Shown: positions 6,747-14,309 of the stretch, one piece after another
Position numbering within the stretch: position 1 is the first letter of the stretch
How the letters are laid out: each line of letters starts with the position of its first letter
Assembly: GCA_023442215.1 (NCBI GenBank)
Contig: JAEZMP010000456.1
Span: 1 to 18,894 of the forward strand
Length of the DNA: 18,894 nucleotides
Reading direction: 5' to 3'
DNA from: Pseudomonadota bacterium
GTDB taxonomy: Bacteria > Pseudomonadota > Alphaproteobacteria > Rhizobiales > Segnochrobactraceae
The notes under the pieces: generated by a model
Told to the model about the DNA's origin: nothing
The model's input: the letters and a program-made list of their open reading frames with translations, nothing else
The model's database searches: none
Made by a program: the position numbers and the translations under genes

Positions 6747-7781
6747 TCACCCCACCGCGCGCTCCGCCATCGGGCGGCGGCGCAGCGCAGGGTGGGCGAG
6801 AGCGGGGGGCACGTAGGCGGCGCCTTCGAGCGGGGCGATGTCGGTGCCCGGCGGCACGATCTCGTCGATCCGGTCCATCAGGTCGTCGGACAGCACCACA
6901 TCGGCCCCGGCCAGGAGGCCGTCGAGCTGCTCCATGGTGCGCGGTCCGATGATCGCGGCGGAGAGGGCGGGGTGCGACACGACGAAGGCGAGCGCCATTT
7001 GCATCAGCGGGATGCCGGCGCTTTCCGCCAGCGGAATCAACGCCTCGACCGCGTTCAGGCTCGCCGCGTCGGACATCGCCTTCGGGAAGAACCGCGCGCG
7101 CAGCGAGTCGGGCTGCGGCTCACCCCGCCGGTAACGGCCGGTGAGCATGCCCTTGGCCAGCGGGCTCCACGCCATCACCCCCATGCCGTAGCGCTGGCAC
7201 GCCGGCAGCACCTCGCGCTCGATCGACCGGTTGAGGATCGAATAGGGCGGCTGTTCGGTGCGGAAGCGCGCCAGCCCGCGCCGCTCGGCGATCCACTGCG
7301 CCTCCACGATGTCGCAGGCGGGAACGGTCGAGGCGCCGAAGGCGCGGATCTTGCCCGCCCGCATCAGGTCGGTCAGCACCGACAGCGTCTCCTCCATGTC
7401 GGTGTCCGGCGACAGCCGGTGGATCTGGTAGAGGTCGATATGGTCCGTCTGCAGGCGCTGCAGCGAGGCTTCGAGCGCGTGCGTGATCCAGCGGCGCGAG
7501 GTGCCGCGCTGGTTCGGATCGTCACCCATCGGCAGCGCGGCCTTGGTGGCGAGCACGACATCGTCCCGGCGCCCCTTCAGCGCCTTGCCGACGATGATCT
7601 CCGACTCGCCCCGGCTGTAGGCGTCCGCGGTGTCGACGAAGTTGATGCCGAAATCGAGCGCCTTGTGGACCATGCGGATGCACGCATCGTGGTCGGCATT
7701 GGCGAGCTTCCCGAACATCATCGTGCCCAGGCAGTAGGCGCTGACCTTTATGCCCGTCCGGCCGAGAGGGCGGTACTGCAT
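6747..7781 (-). CDS. Aldo/keto reductase
   Basis: A 344-residue NADPH-dependent aldo/keto reductase of the bacterial ion-channel-beta-like/YajO type, starting MQYRPLGRTGIKVS. The catalytic tetrad is visible: Asp50 and Tyr55 in FVDTADAYSRGESE, Lys80 in VLATKAALP and His121 in LYQIHRLSPDTD. The C-terminal cofactor segment contains SAAIIGPRTMEQL. Such cytoplasmic barrel enzymes reduce aldehydes and ketones; the physiological substrate cannot be told from sequence. I start at ATG 7779-7781 because GGGAGA lies five to seven bases upstream; the frame stays open back to 7964 but that part overlaps the promoter and has no family match. It is transcribed divergently from a TetR regulator whose likely operator sits in this gene's promoter, so it is probably induced by a small ligand, perhaps its own substrate. 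Confidence 0.93.
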   Translation of the reverse strand: MQYRPLGRTGIKVSAYCLGTMMFGKLANADHDACIRMVHKALDFGINFVDTADAYSRGESEIIVGKALKGRRDDVVLATKAALPMGDDPNQRGTSRRWITHALEASLQRLQTDHIDLYQIHRLSPDTDMEETLSVLTDLMRAGKIRAFGASTVPACDIVEAQWIAERRGLARFRTEQPPYSILNRSIEREVLPACQRYGMGVMAWSPLAKGMLTGRYRRGEPQPDSLRARFFPKAMSDAASLNAVEALIPLAESAGIPLMQMALAFVVSHPALSAAIIGPRTMEQLDGLLAGADVVLSDDLMDRIDEIVPPGTDIAPLEGAAYVPPALAHPALRRRPMAERAVG

Positions 7782-7853
7782 GATCGTCTCCCTTGAAAAG
7801 GCTGGCGGAAGCCCGGGGCGCGGCGTAGACAGGAAGCGGAACGGGCGTCCGTT

Positions 7854-7882
7854 TTTATACGGAACAATGTTCCGTTTAGCAA
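7854..7882 (-). promoter_or_regulatory. Aldo/keto reductase promoter with embedded TetR operator
   Basis: Read on the minus strand: -35 TTGCTA (7877-7882), a 17-base spacer, then -10 TATAAA (7854-7859). The spacer is almost entirely a perfect palindrome, ACGGAACA-A-TGTTCCGT at 7859-7875, the expected size and symmetry of a TetR-family operator. A bound dimer would block RNA polymerase directly. A second, imperfect relative (CGGAAC...GTCCGT) lies at about 7837-7852. The tetR ribosome binding site AAGGAG begins at 7881, beside the operator, so autoregulation is likely. Confidence 0.75.
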
Positions 7883-7894
7883 GGAGCAATTCGA

Positions 7895-8500
7895 GTGACC
7901 GGAATGGACGAGGGGCGGCCGCCCGCGCCGGACGGGCCGGAGCGCCCGCAGCGGGCCGACGCACGCCGCAATGTCGACGCCCTGCTTTGCGCCGCCCGGG
8001 CGGTGTTCGACCGGCTCGGGGTGGATGCGCCGATGCGGACGATCGCCGCCGAGGCCGGCGTCGGGGTCGGCACGCTTTACCGGCACTTTCCGCAGCGCTC
8101 GGACCTGATCAAGGCGATCATCCGGCGCGAGGTGGACGAGTGCGTCGCCGCGGCCGCGGAGCTGGGCGGCACCCTGCCGCCGGGCGAGGCGCTCGCCTCA
8201 TGGGTCCAGCGCCTGGTCGATCTCGCCGGCACAAAGCGGGGCCTCGGGCCTGCGCTGTATTCGGGCGATCCGGCCTATCAGTCTCTGCCGGACTATGTTC
8301 AGGGCCAGCTCGCGCCCGCGCTGCGCGGGCTGCTCGATGCGGCTGCTGCGGCCGGCGAGGTGCGGGGCGACGTCGACGCCCGCGAGGTGCTGCTGGCGGC
8401 CATGCGGCTCGCCGCGCCCGCCAGCAACGGCGAGGTCGCGGAGGCGCGCCGGATGGTGGCGCTCCTGATCGACGGCCTGCGCTTCCGGGCCGGGGGCTGA
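7895..8500 (+). CDS. TetR-family transcriptional regulator
   Basis: A 201-residue regulator. The N-terminal helix-turn-helix lies at about residues 47-67 (MRTIAAEAGVGVGTLYRHFP), preceded by the typical first helix NVDALLCAARAVFDRLGVDA. The C-terminal ligand-binding half (HEAT-like set of helices with GLGPALYSGDPAYQSLPDYV) resembles the group usually annotated as TetR_C of the SBP-like type; its ligand is unknown. GTG 7895 is chosen because AAGGAG at 7881-7886 lies eight bases before it; an ATG three codons later is too far away. It is divergent from the aldo/keto reductase, and the perfect palindrome at 7859-7875 between them is its most likely binding site. Repression of both genes, relieved by an aldehyde or other small molecule, is inferred. 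Confidence 0.92.
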   Translation: MTGMDEGRPPAPDGPERPQRADARRNVDALLCAARAVFDRLGVDAPMRTIAAEAGVGVGTLYRHFPQRSDLIKAIIRREVDECVAAAAELGGTLPPGEALASWVQRLVDLAGTKRGLGPALYSGDPAYQSLPDYVQGQLAPALRGLLDAAAAAGEVRGDVDAREVLLAAMRLAAPASNGEVAEARRMVALLIDGLRFRAGG

Positions 8501-8538
8501 AGCGCTTTCCGACCGGGCGGCATCATCCGATCGGATGA
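8501..8538. repeat. Dispersed intergenic repeat, copy 2, with 16-bp palindrome
   Basis: Directly after the tetR stop comes AGCGCTTTCC, then a short GC-rich part, then the perfect 16-base palindrome TCATCCGATCGGATGA (8523-8538). The order resembles the decayed copy at 1705-1740. It could act as a bidirectional processing or termination element behind tetR, but there is no T tract, so its role is open. Confidence 0.55.
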
Positions 8539-8628
8539 CGAGCGTCCGGCTCGGGAAAATCGTCTTCGCCGGTCATCATACAAGTCTGCGGGCAGGAGTG
8601 TTCGGCGCGGGCGTCTGCGAGGTCCGCT

Positions 8629-8763
8629 TCAGTCCTCGTCAGACATCCTCTCCCTGGCGCCCTGCAGGTGCGTCGACATGGCGATGGCGGCGGATTCGGG
8701 GTCGCGCTGCTTGATGGCATTCAGGATGCGGGCGTGCTCGGCGATGGTGATCCGCCTGATCTC
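8629..8763 (-). pseudogene. GntR (FCD) regulator, C-terminal remnant
   Basis: Reading the minus strand to TGA at 8629-8631 gives EIRRITIAEHARILNAIKQ, RDPESAAIAMSTHLQGARER and MSDED. This is the typical last helices of the FCD ligand-binding domain of GntR/FadR-type regulators (EHxxIlxAIxxRDpxxAxxAMxxHL). Upstream of about 8763 the frame stays open to 8841, but that part is unrelated, and no winged-helix domain precedes it. Roughly 45 codons of a normally 220-240-residue protein remain. Its original target genes are gone, or are now the neighbours. Nothing suggests it is expressed. Confidence 0.75.
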
Positions 8764-8898
8764 CGGCCGGCCGCTGCGGGAGCCGCCGCGCGGATGGCAG
8801 GCTGTCCGCCATTGGGGACTTCGAACGAGAAGCGGACCCATCGCCGATGAATGCCCGTGGCGGTAACTGGCGCTCCACGCTCAATCCGCATCGAACGA

Positions 8899-9816
8899 TC
8901 ACGGCTCCCAACGCGGCGGACGTCCGATAGACGCACGCAATGCCTCGGTGAAGGCGCGCACCTTCGCGCTCGAGTGCGGCAGCGCGCGAAGGAGGTAGAT
9001 GGCTGACGATTCCTCGTTCCACGGCTCGTCACCGAGCTGCAGGCGCACGAGCCTGCCGGCCCTCACGTCCGGCCCAACAACCCAGCTTGCCAGAAAGGCG
9101 ATCCCCAGACCCGCCTCGGCTGCCGCACGCAAGGCGTCGAAATCGTCCGACCGGAAGATCACCGAGCCCTTCCCGGCGTGGCCAGCCGGGCATCCGAGCA
9201 CGTCGCGCCAGCCGAGGAGATCGGCGCCATGCAGCTTGTCGAGCAGGCGATGCGCTGACAAAGCCGCCGCGCTGTCAGGCGTGCCGGCCCGCGCCAGGTA
9301 GGCCGGGCTCGCGACCAGCAGCCGCGTGAGCGGCGCCAGTCTGGTCGCAATCAGCGTGCTGTCGGCAAGCGCCCCCATGCGGATGACGACGTCGAGCCGC
9401 TCCGCCACCGGATCGGCGAGCCGCTCGGTCAGGTCGAGCTCGACATGCAGGGCGGGATGTTCTGCCTGCAGGGCCGCCACCACCGGCAGGACATAGCGCT
9501 TGCCGAAGGTGGGGAAGCAGGCGATCCGCAGCGTGCCGGAGACGGAGCCGTCGAAGGCGGCGACCTCGGCATGGGTGTCTGCGAGTTCGTCGAGATGGCG
9601 TTGCGCCCGCTCGTGAAGGCGCTGACCGGCATCGGTGAGCGTGAGTGCTCGTGTCGAGCGGATGAACAGCGCGACGCCCAGATCATCCTCCAGCGCATCG
9701 ATCTGCCGAATCACGGCCGAGGGCGTGACCGCGCGCCGGCGCGCGGCCCCGGAAAAGCTTCCCGCGCGCACGACATCAACGAAGGTGGCGAGGAATTCGG
9801 CGAAGTGCGGTCTCAT
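8899..9816 (-). CDS. LysR-type transcriptional regulator
   Basis: A 305-residue LysR regulator. The winged helix-turn-helix is at about residues 3-62 (EFLATFVDVVRAGSFSGAAR, then TPSAVIRQIDALEDDLGVAL, then LTLTDAG). The substrate-binding domain runs from about 90 (GTLRIACFPTFGKRYVLP) to the end and includes SDDFDALRAAAEAGLGIAFL. The start ATG at 9814-9816 gives the normal family length; an in-frame ATG 22 codons earlier is possible, and neither has a strong ribosome site. It is divergent from the SRPBCC-like and quinone oxidoreductase genes, the usual arrangement for a LysR protein that controls its neighbour. A quinone-like or electrophilic inducer is plausible but inferred. A remnant of a related lysR lies at 869-1045, again facing away from a qor remnant, so the pairing is ancestral. 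Confidence 0.93.
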   Translation of the reverse strand: MRPHFAEFLATFVDVVRAGSFSGAARRRAVTPSAVIRQIDALEDDLGVALFIRSTRALTLTDAGQRLHERAQRHLDELADTHAEVAAFDGSVSGTLRIACFPTFGKRYVLPVVAALQAEHPALHVELDLTERLADPVAERLDVVIRMGALADSTLIATRLAPLTRLLVASPAYLARAGTPDSAAALSAHRLLDKLHGADLLGWRDVLGCPAGHAGKGSVIFRSDDFDALRAAAEAGLGIAFLASWVVGPDVRAGRLVRLQLGDEPWNEESSAIYLLRALPHSSAKVRAFTEALRASIGRPPRWEP

Positions 9817-10112
9817 CTTTGCGTCCCGGGCAAAGCCGTTTGCGGCAGGCTCCGGCTTATCGCCGATCCCGGACACTCGCATATTCGCGGCGTTGCCACA
9901 GCGGCGGCATCAGTTCGCCCGATCACGATCGCCCGGGCAAGGAGGATCGGCGTTCCATCTCGCAAGTCCTGACGGCGACCATGGAATCTCGAAAAACCCG
10001 GCGGCCGGGCGCCGCGCATAAGCGGTTTCCGGATGGCGCGCGCCACCCTGACTCCCCAGTGCCGGCCGGCGAGAAGCCGACCGGCGACACGGCTCCATCG
10101 AGAGGCATTGCC
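9817..10112. promoter_or_regulatory. Divergent lysR / SRPBCC-gene control region
   Basis: The gap between the two divergent genes should carry both promoters and the LysR site. CGATC-AC-GATCG (9920-9931) is a near-palindrome but does not have the usual T-N11-A shape, so I give it little weight. At 10061-10085 a strong hairpin forms: GCCGGCCGGC, loop GAGAA, GCCGACCGGC, with one mismatch. It lies 27 bases before the SRPBCC-like start, so it would sit in that transcript's leader. AGAGG at about 10101-10105 is the ribosome binding site. Confidence 0.45.
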
Positions 10113-10661
10113 ATGAAAGTCCTGACCGACAAGATCCTGTCGCAGTCCGCCTATACCGCCGATATCGACGTGCCGCTGGAGAAAATCGACATCGCCGAGT
10201 GGCTGTTCAGCCTGCCGGAAGCCGAATATCTGCGCTGCTGCCCGCCGGACCATATCGGCTCCGGCGTCACCACCACCGACGACGGCCGTCGCATGGTCAT
10301 CAATGTCGAGATGATCGGCACCGGGCTGGTGATCCAGCACTATGTCGCCGAAGAAGCCACGGCGAGCTATTGCCGGATGAACTCGATCTCCGACGTGTTC
10401 ACGCCTGTCGGTCGCACGCAGGTCAACGTGATCTGGGAGCTGATCGCCGAGGCCGTCGAGGGCGGGCGCACCCGCTACACCAACCGCGTCACCTCGCACC
10501 CGACCGACGTGTTCATGGAGTTTCTCGCCGCGCACGGCCAGACCTTCGAGCAGGCGGCCGTCGCCCGTCAGGAAGCCGGCGGCGACCATAACCGCCGCGA
10601 GACGCCGCTCTTCGCCGCCAGCATCGCCCGCCGGGCGGTCGCCAGGGCCGCGGCAAAATGA
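10113..10661 (+). CDS. SRPBCC-like small protein
   Basis: A 182-residue protein starting MKVLTDKILSQSAYTADIDV. The pattern fits the SRPBCC/polyketide-cyclase-like fold: an N-terminal strand with VPLEKIDIAEWLFSLPEAEY, central strands (RRMVINVEMIGTGLVIQHYV, then RTQVNVIWELIAEAVEGGRT, then YTNRVTSHPTDVF), and a C-terminal helix with EFLAAHGQTFEQAAVARQE. Members bind hydrophobic ligands in a central cavity; none of the known catalytic signatures is visible, so no reaction is claimed. The start follows AGAGG by seven bases; an upstream-extended frame from 9819 has no family support. The stop overlaps the next gene's start as ATGA, so it is translationally coupled to the quinone oxidoreductase and probably works with it, perhaps on the same lipophilic substrate. 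LysR at 8899-9816 is the likely controller. Confidence 0.75.
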   Translation: MKVLTDKILSQSAYTADIDVPLEKIDIAEWLFSLPEAEYLRCCPPDHIGSGVTTTDDGRRMVINVEMIGTGLVIQHYVAEEATASYCRMNSISDVFTPVGRTQVNVIWELIAEAVEGGRTRYTNRVTSHPTDVFMEFLAAHGQTFEQAAVARQEAGGDHNRRETPLFAASIARRAVARAAAK

Positions 10662-11644
10662 AAGCGGTCGTGTTCGACGATTTCGGTGCGGCGGACGTGC
10701 TCCGCCTCACCGACGCGCCCGTGCCGGAGGTCCGCCCCGGCGACCTGCTGGTCAAGGTTTGGGCCGCAGGCGTCAACCGCGCCGATCTTCTGCAGCGTCA
10801 GGGTTATTATGGTCGCCAGAGCTATGGCGAGAGCGACCTGCTCGGGCTGGAGGTGGCCGGTGAAGTGGTCGATGTCGGCGCCCATGTCACCGACATCCGG
10901 CCGGGGGACCGGGTGATGGGAATCGTCGGCGGCGGCGCCTATGCGGAGTTTGCCCGCGTCGACCGCGGCATGGCGGTTCCTATCCCCGAAAGCCTCGATT
11001 ATGTCGGGGCAGCGGCGGTGATGGAATCCTTCGTCACTGCCTGGGAAGCCGCCGTGCATCTGGGCGAGACGGCCAGCGGCAGCGCCGTGCTCATCCATGC
11101 GGCGGCCGGCGGGGTCGGCTCCGCCGGCGTCCAGATCGCCCACGCCCTCGGCGCGCGCGTCTTTGCGACCGCGAATGCCGCGCGTCGCGCTGAAGTGCTG
11201 GCGCTGGGTGCAGAGGCGGTGTTCGATTATCGGTCCGAGGACTTCGAGCAGGGTGTGCGTGATGCCACCGGCGGACGCGGGGTCGATGTGATCGTCGATT
11301 TCGTCGGCGGCGATTATCTCGCCCGCAATCTGCGGAGCCTCGCCCCGGGCGGGCGCCTGGTTCAGGTCGGCTTGCTGGGCGGGCAGGACAGCGCCGCCAT
11401 TCCGCTCTCGGTCCTGCTGCACAATCACCTGCGCCTCATCGGCACGGTGATGAAATCGCGAACGGCGGACGAGAAGCGCGCCATGGTGCGTCGCTTCGCG
11501 GAAAAGGCGCTGCCGATGTTCGCCGATGGCCGGCTCAAGCCGCTGGCCGGTCAGGTCTTTCCGCTCGCACAGGCGGCTGAGGCGCATCGCGCGATGGAGG
11601 CGGGCGGCGGGTTCGGCAAGATCGTGCTGAAGGTGATCGGGTGA
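10658..11644 (+). CDS. NAD(P)H quinone oxidoreductase, PIG3-like (zinc-free MDR)
   Basis: A 328-residue zinc-independent medium-chain dehydrogenase/reductase. The N-terminal catalytic domain shows AAGVNRADLLQRQGYY (about 36-51) and GLEVAGEVVDVG. The Rossmann nucleotide-binding half has HAAAGGVGSAGVQIA at about 147-161, and RSEDF near 225 precedes GGRGVDVIVDFVGG. These are hallmarks of the PIG3/QOR group, which reduces quinones by one electron using NADPH, usually in stress or detoxification. The zinc-binding Cys cluster of alcohol dehydrogenases is absent. Its ATG at 10658 overlaps the preceding stop by four bases, so the two are co-translated. A decayed copy of its last third lies at 1048-1380. 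Confidence 0.93.
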   Translation: MKAVVFDDFGAADVLRLTDAPVPEVRPGDLLVKVWAAGVNRADLLQRQGYYGRQSYGESDLLGLEVAGEVVDVGAHVTDIRPGDRVMGIVGGGAYAEFARVDRGMAVPIPESLDYVGAAAVMESFVTAWEAAVHLGETASGSAVLIHAAAGGVGSAGVQIAHALGARVFATANAARRAEVLALGAEAVFDYRSEDFEQGVRDATGGRGVDVIVDFVGGDYLARNLRSLAPGGRLVQVGLLGGQDSAAIPLSVLLHNHLRLIGTVMKSRTADEKRAMVRRFAEKALPMFADGRLKPLAGQVFPLAQAAEAHRAMEAGGGFGKIVLKVIG

Positions 11645-11679
11645 GGTACCGCGGCGCACCCCGCCTCGCGCCGTTGATG

Positions 11680-11700
11680 AAAAAATATATCATAATATAT
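11680..11700 (-). terminator. Weak terminator candidate behind hpaI
   Basis: On the minus strand, downstream of hpaI, an all-AT stem (ATATAT, loop TATG, ATATAT, bases 11685-11700) runs into six T. The T run is right for intrinsic termination but the stem has no G-C pairs, so strength is doubtful. For the rightward qor transcript, CGGCGC...GCGCCG at 11652-11673 is a stronger stem but has no T run after it. Confidence 0.3.
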
Positions 11701-11742
11701 CTGAATCACTTAAATCTACGGCAATCTATAAACGGGGATATT

Positions 11743-12516
11743 TCATCTGGTAGAATTAAATCTATCAAATACAGCGTTTGCAGCTTCCCTCAATAGGCCG
11801 ACATCTGATCCGATGGCCATGAAATCGACGCCGGCCGCTTTATATATATCGATCAATCCCGGATCCGATGTCAGCACGCCGCATTTCTTGCCCGCGCGCT
11901 TTATCCGTTGGAATGCGTCGAGCACGGCGCTCCGCACGCTCTCATGCCCGGGATTGCCGAGGCACCCCATATCGGCGGCAAGGTCGGCCGGGCCAATGAA
12001 AAGGCCGTCCACCCCGTCCATCGCCGCGATGGCATCAAGCGCATCGAGCCCCTTGCGGGTTTCGATCTGCACCAGCAGGCAGATCTGCTCGTTGGCGGTC
12101 GTCAGATAATCGGCCTGCGCACCAAAGCCGGACGCACGCACCAGCGCAGCGCCCACTCCGCGCTGGCCCTGCGGAGGATAATGGATGGCGTCGAGCAGCG
12201 CTTCAACCTGTGCGACGCTCTCGACCATGGGGATAAGCAGCGTCTGGCAGCCGGCATCCAGGAGCTGCTTGATGACCCAGGCCTCGCTCATGGGCGGGCG
12301 GATCACCGGCGTGACGGGAAAGGCCGACATGGCCTGCATCTGCGCGATCGCCGAACGCGCGTCGTTCGGGGCGTGTTCGAGATCGATCAGCAGCCAGTCG
12401 AACCCCGCTCCCGCGAGCAGTTCGGCGCTGAGAGGACTGGCGAGCGCGACCCAAAGGCCGGTCTGGCGCTTTCCCTGCAGAAGTGTGGCCTTGAAACGGT
12501 TGATCGGCGCGGGCAT
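11743..12516 (-). CDS. hpaI: HpaI/HpcH aldolase (4-hydroxy-2-oxoheptanedioate aldolase)
   Basis: A 257-residue class II pyruvate aldolase. Key residues of the HpaI family are in place: His48 in DLEHAPND, Arg73 in VIRPPM, metal ligands Glu152 in VQIETRKG and Asp178 in IGPADLAADMG. It would cleave 4-hydroxy-2-oxoheptanedioate to pyruvate and succinate semialdehyde, the last step of the homoprotocatechuate route, in the cytoplasm. GAGGAG stands about five bases before the ATG. It is the last gene of the operon, nine bases after hpaH. The final codons (FDRFNSTR) are unusually AT-rich and pass into an AT-rich spacer, which may mark an old junction. Paralogous HpcH/HpaI enzymes also act on related 2-oxo acids (for example 2-keto-3-deoxy-L-rhamnonate), so the assignment depends partly on its neighbours. 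Confidence 0.9.
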   Translation of the reverse strand: MPAPINRFKATLLQGKRQTGLWVALASPLSAELLAGAGFDWLLIDLEHAPNDARSAIAQMQAMSAFPVTPVIRPPMSEAWVIKQLLDAGCQTLLIPMVESVAQVEALLDAIHYPPQGQRGVGAALVRASGFGAQADYLTTANEQICLLVQIETRKGLDALDAIAAMDGVDGLFIGPADLAADMGCLGNPGHESVRSAVLDAFQRIKRAGKKCGVLTSDPGLIDIYKAAGVDFMAIGSDVGLLREAANAVFDRFNSTR

Positions 12517-12525
12517 GGCAACTCC

Positions 12526-13326
12526 TCAGGCGAAATGGCAGGCCACGCTGCCGAGAGGGCCGAAATCGGCCGTGATGGTCGAGCCCGGCGGGCACTCGAC
12601 GGCGCGGATCAGTGAGCCGGAAAGGATGACTTGCCCCGCCTCGATCCGGTGGCCGCCAGCGGCGAGGCGTTGGGCGAGCCAGACCAGCCCACGCGCGGGC
12701 TGGTTCAGCACCGCCGCGCCGAGGCCGGTCTCCTCCACCGTTGCATTGCGCGAGACGATCGCCCCACACCAGCGCATGTCGACGAGGTCGGGCCGAACCG
12801 GCCGCCCGCCGAGCACAAAGCCGGCATTGGCGGCGTTGTCGGCAATGGTGTCGCAGACATTGCGCAGGCGGCCGGTGCCAGCGTCCCGCCGCTCCACCCG
12901 CGTGTCCAATATTTCAAGAACCGGCGTGACATAGGCCGTCGCTTCGAGCACATCATGCACCCCGGCGCCGGGACCGAGATCGGTCTTCATGACGAAGGCG
13001 AGTTCGGCCTCCACGCGGGGCTGGATAAAGCGATCCCGCGGGACGGTGTCGCCGTCTTCGAAGCGCATGCTTTCGAGGAGATAGCCGGAATCCGGCGTCT
13101 CGATCGCCAACGCTTGCTGCATGGCGCGAGACGTCAGGCCGATCTTCCAGCCGACGTGGCGGTCACCGCCTGCGAGCTTGGCGGCCACCCATCTTTCCTG
13201 GATGCGATAGGCATCGCCCATTCCGATGCCAGGATAGCGCAGGCTCAGCAGGCTGATCTGCCTGCGCTCCCGCTCGGCGCCGGCGAGCGCCTGCGCGGCG
13301 GCTTCGATCTCGACGTCGCTCAACAT
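12526..13326 (-). CDS. hpaH: 2-oxo-hept-4-ene-1,7-dioate hydratase (HpaH/MhpD family)
   Basis: A 266-residue hydratase of the HpaH/MhpD/decarboxylase family. The metal-binding acidic residues are visible: Glu106 and Glu108 in PRVEAELAFVM and Glu138 in PVLEILDTRV. Other family blocks are VGWKIGLTSRAMQ (about 58-70), ADNAANAGFVLGG and the C-terminal GSLIRAVECPPGSTITADFG. It would add water to 2-oxohept-4-ene-1,7-dioate to give the 4-hydroxy compound used by HpaI. Length equals that of typical HpaH. GAGGAG lies about nine bases before the ATG. It sits between the FAH gene (13 bases away) and hpaI (nine bases), the normal order in hpa clusters. Close relatives act on 2-hydroxypentadienoate; the HpaF neighbour favours the seven-carbon dioate. 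Confidence 0.92.
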   Translation of the reverse strand: MLSDVEIEAAAQALAGAERERRQISLLSLRYPGIGMGDAYRIQERWVAAKLAGGDRHVGWKIGLTSRAMQQALAIETPDSGYLLESMRFEDGDTVPRDRFIQPRVEAELAFVMKTDLGPGAGVHDVLEATAYVTPVLEILDTRVERRDAGTGRLRNVCDTIADNAANAGFVLGGRPVRPDLVDMRWCGAIVSRNATVEETGLGAAVLNQPARGLVWLAQRLAAGGHRIEAGQVILSGSLIRAVECPPGSTITADFGPLGSVACHFA

Positions 13327-13339
13327 GATTGCCGTCTCC

Positions 13340-14209
13340 TCACGCCGGAACCATCTCGCGGACGACGCGGTTCTCGAGCGTGCCGACGCCGGGAACGGTG
13401 ACGCGCACGACGTCGCCGTCGACGAGATAGCGGGGAGGATCGAAGCGGGCCCCCGAGCCGGTGGGCGTGCCGGTGACGATGATGTCGCCAGGGAGCAGCT
13501 CGGCGAAGCTGGAGATGTAGCTGATGAGATAGGCGAAGGGGAATATCATGCGCCGCACGGTGTCCTCCTGCCGCAGCTCACCGTTCACCCAGGTCTTCAG
13601 CGACAGCTCGGCGAGGTCGCCGGCATCCTCGACGGGCACGATCCACGGGCCGATGCTGCCGGACTTCTCGAAGTTCTTGCCCTGCGTGACGTTGAACTTG
13701 GCGTGGCGCATCCAGTCACGCACGCCGCCCTCATTGCAGATCGTCAGGCCGAAAATGTGCGACAGCGCGGTTGCCTGCGGAATGCGGCGCCCGCCCTTGC
13801 CGATCACGATGACGATCTCGCCCTCGTAGTCGAACTGCGGCGATTCCGGCGGCAGCAGCAGCGGTTCGCCATGGCCGGCGAAGGAGCCGCGCGTGCGTAG
13901 GAACATGCTGGGGTAGCGCGGCGCCTCGGACCCGTCCTTGTACTCGGCATTGCGGTCGGCGTAGTTCACGCCGATGCAGATGATCTTATCGGCATCGGGC
14001 ACGGGGATGCGGTAGCGAATATCACCCGGTGCGAAATCGACCGGCGCCTCGGCGGCGATGCCGCGGGCGGCCGCGAGGCCCTGCGGCGAGGCGATGAGTT
14101 CGCGCAGTGAGGCGAAAACAGTGCGGGCGCCGAGATCGGCGACACCCGCGGCATGGACCAGGCCGAAGCTTTCGCGGCCGGCCGCGGAAAAGCTGACAAG
14201 TTTCAACAT
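13340..14209 (-). CDS. Fumarylacetoacetate hydrolase-family protein (HpaG-like)
   Basis: A 289-residue single-domain FAH protein. After an N-terminal cap of about 70 residues the core begins at KIICIGVNYADRNAEY. Metal ligands Glu129 and Glu131 lie in FDYEGEIVIVIGKG, followed by CNEGGVRDWMRH (159-169), GSIGPWIV and GDIIVTGTPTGSG. In context it would decarboxylate and isomerise 5-oxopent-3-ene-1,2,5-tricarboxylate, as HpaG does, feeding HpaH. Two points are uncertain: E. coli HpaG has two FAH domains while this has one, and the usual third acidic ligand in the N-D motif is Glu here (N-E). The family also contains acylpyruvate hydrolases and oxaloacetate decarboxylases. The gene is 13 bases before hpaH and about 100 bases after tctA, in the same operon. 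Confidence 0.85.
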   Translation of the reverse strand: MLKLVSFSAAGRESFGLVHAAGVADLGARTVFASLRELIASPQGLAAARGIAAEAPVDFAPGDIRYRIPVPDADKIICIGVNYADRNAEYKDGSEAPRYPSMFLRTRGSFAGHGEPLLLPPESPQFDYEGEIVIVIGKGGRRIPQATALSHIFGLTICNEGGVRDWMRHAKFNVTQGKNFEKSGSIGPWIVPVEDAGDLAELSLKTWVNGELRQEDTVRRMIFPFAYLISYISSFAELLPGDIIVTGTPTGSGARFDPPRYLVDGDVVRVTVPGVGTLENRVVREMVPA

Positions 14210-14309
14210 CGTATCCCCGTCGGTGCGGTTGAAGATCGGGCGTAGGGGCGTGCGCCGGCCACGCGCGAAGCGGCGCGGCAGCGAGACGCGAGGATCGGCA
14301 AGGCGCGGA

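Noticed and set aside
6792..7796. 334-residue forward open frame opposite the aldo/keto reductase
   Set aside because: It is an antisense shadow; the minus strand has the full catalytic tetrad and family length.
11652..11673. Intrinsic terminator for the rightward qor gene
   Set aside because: The CGGCGC/GCGCCG stem is followed by TTGATGAAAAAA, not by a T run, on the transcribed strand.
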